Source of the DNA: Cristatella mucedo | Lineage: Eukaryota > Bryozoa > Phylactolaemata > Cristatellidae | Reading direction: 5' to 3' | DNA length: 64,000 bases | Assembly: GCA_009760855.2 (NCBI GenBank) | Contig: WPIO01000006.1 | Coordinates: 4,770,501 to 4,834,500, forward strand | Part shown: positions 36,330 through 64,000 of the stretch, one piece after another | How the letters are laid out: the number at the start of each line of letters is the position of its first letter | Numbering within the stretch: position 1 is the first letter of the stretch | The notes under the pieces: model-generated | The model's input: the letters and a program-made list of their open reading frames with translations, nothing else | Database searches by the model: none | What the model was told of the DNA's origin: nothing | Made by a program: the position numbers and the translations under genes

Positions 36330-36741
36330 CCCGCTGCTGCTGCAAGCACTTGCCTTCAATCAGTCGTTCCGTCGATTTGATCTCAACATTGCTACTGACC
36401 GACTCTCGCTTCCAGGCATGTCTAAAGCAGAAGCATTCGGCGCACAGCTTTTCGCCGACTCGACCGTTTTGCCGCTTCTGAGGTGAGAAATGTCCAATCT
36501 AATTCAATCAATCCAATTTAATGCGCATGCAACGGGCGTGCCTTCTCGTACACGGAAATCTCATTATCAGCTACTAATGCGACTAAAAAAGTTTCCGTGC
36601 GTCAAACGTGAACTTTATATTACTACCTGTGCATACCAAAGCGCATGTAGTGGTCGGACGGATCGATGCACGCACTGGAAATAGGCGTATGCTAAACGTG
36701 GTAGCTCTCAGTGAGTGCAACCCATCGGCTGCATGTGCCCG
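36330..36741 (+). repeat. Right end sequence of the viral block
   Basis: This is the inverted partner of 11446-11900, sharing the ACGGAAATCTCATTATCAGC core and the last about 100 bases before the arm, but with several indels. It lacks the GCTATACAACACATTAAAG part seen in the left and internal copies. I could not identify a target-site duplication. Confidence 0.55.
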
Positions 36742-37356
36742 CTCGAAGTGGACGTTAGCGCTTAGGTTCCACCAGCTTAGTAGTAGCGTAGCTTGACATA
36801 GTTTATCGGTACAGAATATGGTTTGTATCACGAATTACCTACACCTATAATCAACCTGCTAGAGAGGGTTACTTAATGCCAGCCTACGAACAAGAAATCT
36901 GGCTAGAATGAGCATGCCATTAAAGAAAACTTTACTCTCTATAACTCAGCATGTGCAAAGCCTTCGATACATTTCTCTAGTAGCAAAGAATATGACTAGA
37001 AAATGGAAATCTGTCTAAGTCATCTCACAGTGCTGTATCACAATATAAATCAGTTTAGCTGCAAACTGCTGCTTCCGAGACGCAATTAACGTTGTCAACT
37101 CCTTTCGACTGAGACATCGGTCGGCCTCTGAAGCACCAGAAGAACTAATAGCTGCGTCTCGGCCAGCTGCAGCATCCAAGTTAGGCTCGATTGTCACGTC
37201 GCAGGCATGTCGGCCGTATGCTGCATTAAGCTTCTCAAACTACAAAGAGTAAGCACGAGATAGCACTGTCACAATCTGACCATTCGTTTCCCTTGAAAAG
37301 GTTGTTCAAAGATGACATGCAGTGAGCTAATGCGAGCTTGGAAAGTGAGCTTGGAG

Positions 37357-37386
37357 AGAGCGAGAGCTATTAATAGCTCTCGCTCT
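37357..37386. other. Perfect 30-bp palindrome (right arm)
   Basis: This is the mirror copy of 10781-10810, identical in sequence. Confidence 0.9.
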
Positions 37387-37797
37387 GCGAGAATTTCTCA
37401 ATCTAGAGCTAATCCGGGATTGGCTAAAGAGACACTTTACCGCCGACGTACAGGTAAATTATGTGCATTTTTCGTGTCTGGACTTTGCATCCGAGATTCA
37501 AGTGCACCTATAAAAGCTGAAATTGACTCAGCTAGGATTGATTCAAGTATTGAATTGTTAATTAAAGACATGGGTATACCAACGATGTGCACGAGCTGCT
37601 GAGGCAGCCCCTCCATGACTCATTATTGTGCTATAGCATCTTTACATATTGAGCTTCTTCCAGATCTTTCGGAATGCGTGATTTCGGATGCTGAGCAGTT
37701 TATTATTCTATCGAATAGATAATGTTTTCTACGGCTTCAACGGAAGTCTGAAATCAATAAATGTGCAAATATTTATCTTAGAAATAATAAATATAAT

Positions 37798-37930
37798 TCA
37801 TTTGTATATTGCCCTAAGAGAACTCAATCTCTGTTCAGGCGCTTGACATATGCTACGGGGCTCGAGCCCACGACCTCGGCCAGACCTTCGTCCTGGCGAG
37901 CACCTTAACCACTGGGTCAAACCAGTTCGG
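37798..37930 (-). mobile_element. tRNA-derived SINE (Leu/Ser-like head), right arm
   Basis: This is the reverse complement of 10238-10370. Confidence 0.75.
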
Positions 37931-38439
37931 CTGCATTTGCATGAAGTATCCAAAAGAAAGTGACCATGAGTGCTAGTCGGGCGAAATTTATGCATATGGA
38001 AGTGAGCTCGTACAGGATGCTGAACTGTCTCACCAATGCATGTGCTCTAAAAGCGTGGCATAATCTGAACGAGCTGCTGCACACTATCAGTTGTCAGCTC
38101 TGTGTATCTGGCTCGACAGTGAAGGAATAGGACTGCAACCTCTGGATCTTGCTTGCAGGTGCCGTGCTCATATATTCGACAACAAAGGATTACCTCTAAA
38201 AAAATCGACCATTGGTTCTTCAATCTGGTCTCAAGCCTCTAAATTTGATGTATGCTGGCCGATCCAGAAAAGTAGATCCCCTGAAGTTAAACCTAAAGGC
38301 TGAGCTTTCGCTTGATCAGCACATCTGTTCAGCACTCGAGTGCGGAGCCGGTTGCTAAACAATCTTCACGATTCCTTTTCGATTTAGATATGATCTCAAC
38401 AGCCAAGTTTTTCCATGTACACGTCGGCTAAGTCTTAAC

Positions 38440-38622
38440 TTGCACTACCCTCTCCTTGCAGATCTTCCAGCTTGTGCAATAAGGTGCTTGCAGTGGTTGA
38501 GAAACTCGACAACTCTTCTGCTCGGGAGGAAATTGCTTCCGATTCGTAGTAATGTCATCGACCTCTTAATAAAGGCCTCCGGATCGGGGCGTTCGCTGCA
38601 CAGCCAACGGAGCGGGTTTTAA
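38440..38622 (+). mobile_element. Short LINE-like fragment, mirror copy
   Basis: This is the reverse complement of 9546-9728, with an identical 60-codon frame. Confidence 0.4.
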
Positions 38623-38829
38623 AATGTAAATACTTTAGAAGTTCCACCACCCTTGGGTTCAGCATCGAGCCTTGGCTCCTCCTCGAAACACTGAGTCGGG
38701 AGCGGAGCACCGAGGATGGCTCGAGCTCAGTCCGGTGGGCTCACTTAGTAGGCCCTCTCTGTAGCCTCGGCTGAGAGAGCGACCCGAAACAGCGAGCGGC
38801 AACGGCCCTGTGCAAGTATGGTTAGTGGC

Positions 38830-39574
38830 AGCATGCATGCATTGTCCGCACGCATGAGCACGTAAAGGTCGAATCACAGTGATCCAGTAAATGCCCCGAT
38901 AAATACACGGGTTTGAAGCTTCTTTTCCATACGTGGTCAAGTCAGGAAATCTGTTATTGCAAGTCGGGAGTGAGCTCTATGCTTTGGGAGCACACGAAAT
39001 TAAGGCACGGCCTCCAAAGGATTCGAGGTTAGTACGAGGTACGAGTAAAAAATTGGATTCCGATAAGCGAGTGGTGCGATGCTTATCCTGGTAGGTCAGT
39101 ATATCTGATAGGTAGGCTGGAACCAAAGAATGAAGTGGTCGTGAGTGATGAAATCGTGAAGTCGATACGGGGCTTGACTGGGAGAGAGCTAAGGTCGGCG
39201 AGAAGTAGTGAGCTGTGGCAACTGCTCCGCTCACGACAGACAAGCCTAGCTGCATAGTTTGGCACCAGCTGTAAGCGCCTGATTGGACAGGCCAGTAGAC
39301 AAGCAAGCAATGAGTTATAGAAGTCAGGACGGGGAGCCACAAATTCATGAACCAATTTAGATGTAGTATCCCTTTCTGAATAAGCAAGAATTTCGGCAAT
39401 TTGATGCAGCCGAATGTAGGCAGACGTGACTGTGGAGCTGATGCGGTCGTATAATGAAATGTCACTTTGGAATATTACACTTAGATTTCGTGCAGATTCA
39501 ACAGGGCATATGCTGGCAGAGCCGATTGTCAGCTCTAACCCTTCCAATTTCTGAATCGCGCTTTGTTTGCCCAA
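38830..39574 (-). mobile_element. L2/CR1-like LINE reverse transcriptase C-terminal fragment, right arm
   Basis: This is the mirror of 8594-9335, with one amino-acid difference (Pro for Ser in HEFVA-S/P-RPDF). Confidence 0.88.
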
Positions 39575-41029
39575 AACTAGATTAAAATATTATCCTTACC
39601 GGCTGGGAATGGCAACGTGGTCAAGATGAACGATGCAGACACTTATATGACAACTGCCAAATCTCGGAGTATAAAGAGTTCTCCATGTAGGTTGGCTATG
39701 CGGCTAGTCAACGTGCAAGTATATAACCCAAGTCCTAAAATGCGACATCTACAAGGAATAGCCAGGCCTTCGTGAACCAAAATTGCAGGTCCATTGCTGC
39801 CAAATTCCGAAAACAGCTGAAGGCCAATCCTTCTGTACGCCTGCGACATTTTCAAATTAACTGATGATTAAGACTTTTCAAATTCCCTGTTGAGCACTTA
39901 TACGCCAGTATGCACAAATGCATAACGATTGATCTACAGCTCTTGTATAATCTTAAGTATAGTGGGAACTAAAAGACTTACTTGCGAGCCATCATCTTCA
40001 ATCAGCAGGGCATTGTAACATTTTAATTTGGGCGTGCCTATAAAAAAGAGCTTGGTTTTAAAAAAAGCAAACCATGAAGCCTCTCAACACTACTTTTAAA
40101 GTTTTCAATGAGTCGGCCTAAACGGCACTTACACTTAAAATTCCTCTAGGTAGCAGATGTTTGCCAAATAATCCACAACTCCATAGGAAAACGTCTTAAG
40201 CAGGCGACAATCACTAAGTCGCGATATTGTTTGCTTCAGGTAGTCCTAGTACTGATTTTGGTGGTTTTTACAACGTTGTCGAGAATGCTCTTTACAAGGC
40301 ACACCAACAGGTTCAGCATCTGCATTGAAGAGGAAAGATACCTAGTACGAGCTTCGGCGAGGGGACCAATGAATAAACCCATCACAATATCTTCGGCGGC
40401 TTTTTCCCTTAAGGCTTGTTTTTTTTGCTGGGTCGGTCACAAACGCCAGTACACTACAGCTGCTTCTGCATGCTGAAAACCTCCAAGAAACTCGTCCCAT
40501 CTGTGGGCTGCTAATTTGACTGCTTTCGTGTGTTCTTTTCATAGACAACTTTGGGATAGCTGGATTTCAAGTTCGATAAAAAAGAAATCTGAACTGGCCA
40601 TGCTGTGCTGTCATGCATCAGGAAGAAGCGATACACCGTTTCTCAAAACTTGTTAGCTGTACAGGACAGTACGGTTGCCATTGCAGGCTAGATGCTGACT
40701 GCCACGAAAGGCAAGCAAATAGCTGGAGTGTTTTCAAATGTACCAGGCCACTAGTCTACAGCGCTTTCTAAATTCCCACCAGAGTCAGCCACAAGTGTAA
40801 ATTTGACATTCCGAGAAGAAATACAGCGGCCAATCTGCCAAACGCGAGGATTCCGTCGGGCCACTTTAGCTGAAAGTAAAAAATTGTAGATTGTCGACGC
40901 GAACAAGTAAGGAGAGCTGGATTTGGGTAAAGTGAGTTATCAAACACATGTCTGTATTAGGCAAACAACAAAGTCTGTGAATTGCTGTGCATAGAAGCGA
41001 TACACATAGAGCAGCCAGTTCTTAAAAGC

Positions 41030-41215
41030 ATATGGTAAAGGTAAGCTGATGTAACAGCCTCTGTTACATAGCGGTCGGAGAGCCATCACTGTTATCACCA
41101 CAGCTTGCAGTTGTCAACAAAAAATCGACCACTGCAGGACTCGAGACCTCGAACCCACGACCCCGGTCGTAAGAGTGAGCACCTTACCCAGGGCTAAGAC
41201 CCAGGGATGCACTGG
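41030..41215 (-). mobile_element. tRNA-derived SINE, right arm
   Basis: This is the mirror image of 6950-7140, downstream of the MTRR stop on the minus strand. Confidence 0.72.
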
Positions 41216-41827
41216 GTCTTCGTCCAGGAGGAACTTTCATTAACCTAGTGTGCTATGGATAAATTCAGCAGTGCTGCTAGCTGACTGCAGCTGCAGATAC
41301 CTAATACCTCTGTATACAAGCGTTCGTACAAGAAAGAAGTAAACATAGACAATTCAGGCGACGACGTGATGGCTCTTAAGGGATTTTATACAATTGTGAC
41401 GGCGTATAAACTCGCTTGTACACATCCTTCAGCAATCGCCTCGTCAAAATTGACACCTACGAACAACAAGGCCCACTGACAACTAGAAAAGGGAACTATC
41501 CGAGGCGAATATGCCATCGTCTGCACGTGCACAGCCAACCGAAGTCGGTTCAGTTCTGGAACTGACTTATAGCCAGCATGATAATGTTAGTCAGCTACAA
41601 CAGATGTGGCCCTCGACAGCAAGGAGAGTGTGAGTGTGGGTGAGTCATTGGAACTGGATCAGCTCAGCATAGCTACGTGATTCAAGCACATTGACTACCG
41701 AAGAGGCCAAATGAAATGCTGATACATTCGAGCTGCATGTCACCACGTCAGTGATGCTTGGACACTTTCAGTCACGTCATTGTAGATGGCTGATTAGACA
41801 CTGCCGATCGCCAAGCTCCTTCATGTT

Positions 41828-64000
<22,173 letters not shown>

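Larger units (their letters stand above)
11446..36741. mobile_element. Virus-derived insertion block between the palindrome arms
   Basis: This 25-kb block separates the two arms and shows no large-scale mirror symmetry. It contains two tandem capsid-gene modules, a third capsid fragment, three GC-rich repeat modules, and related end sequences facing inward at both edges (11446-11900 and about 36330-36741). LINE and SINE tails are scattered through it. All recognisable viral frames are broken, so it is an old or decayed insertion. The family is probably a Polinton/Maverick-like element or a related double-jelly-roll DNA virus. I found no polymerase, integrase, protease or ATPase signature, so the family name is an inference from the capsid only. 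Confidence 0.6.

Overview
This is an animal nuclear genome window, most likely from an invertebrate. It has a multi-exon gene with GT-AG introns, non-LTR (L2/CR1-like) retrotransposon tails, tRNA-derived SINEs and long dinucleotide microsatellites. There is no sign of bacterial gene organisation. I cannot name the species.

The host gene I can reconstruct is methionine synthase reductase (MTRR), a diflavin reductase that reactivates cobalamin-dependent methionine synthase. It is read on the minus strand. Its N-terminal FMN half lies beyond the right edge. Twelve exons fall in the window, from 63776-64000 down to a stop codon at 41828-41830. Intron phases match at every junction inferred, including one 43-nt microexon at 51050-51092.

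The dominant architectural feature is a large inverted duplication. Positions 1-11446 and 36741-about 48060 are reverse complements (mirrored coordinates sum to about 48167). They are nearly identical but carry arm-specific insertions and small indels. The last three MTRR exons are in both arms, so the left arm holds a second, plus-strand copy of the MTRR 3' end (104-172, 2442-2956, 6259-6338) whose upstream exons are not in the window. This may be a real palindromic duplication or an assembly joining two haplotypes head to head.

Between the arms, 11446-36741 is a block of different character. It holds two tandem copies (about 20.0-25.2 kb and 28.6-34.8 kb) of a virus-derived module. Each copy has a small membrane protein diverging from a roughly 520-residue double-jelly-roll-like major capsid protein, followed by a GC-rich repeated segment. 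A third capsid fragment with an internal deletion is at 33.0-33.3 kb. Every capsid copy is broken by stops or frameshifts. Related terminal sequences sit in opposite orientation at both edges of the block and recur internally. The likeliest reading is decayed, tandemly inserted Polinton/Maverick-like or related virus DNA. No polymerase, integrase or packaging ATPase could be recognised.

The right end (48-64 kb) is MTRR exons separated by introns full of microsatellites, SINEs and LINE tails, including a 7.5-kb intron. The left half of the central block (12-20 kb) is mostly repeats, polypyrimidine tracts and unassigned sequence.
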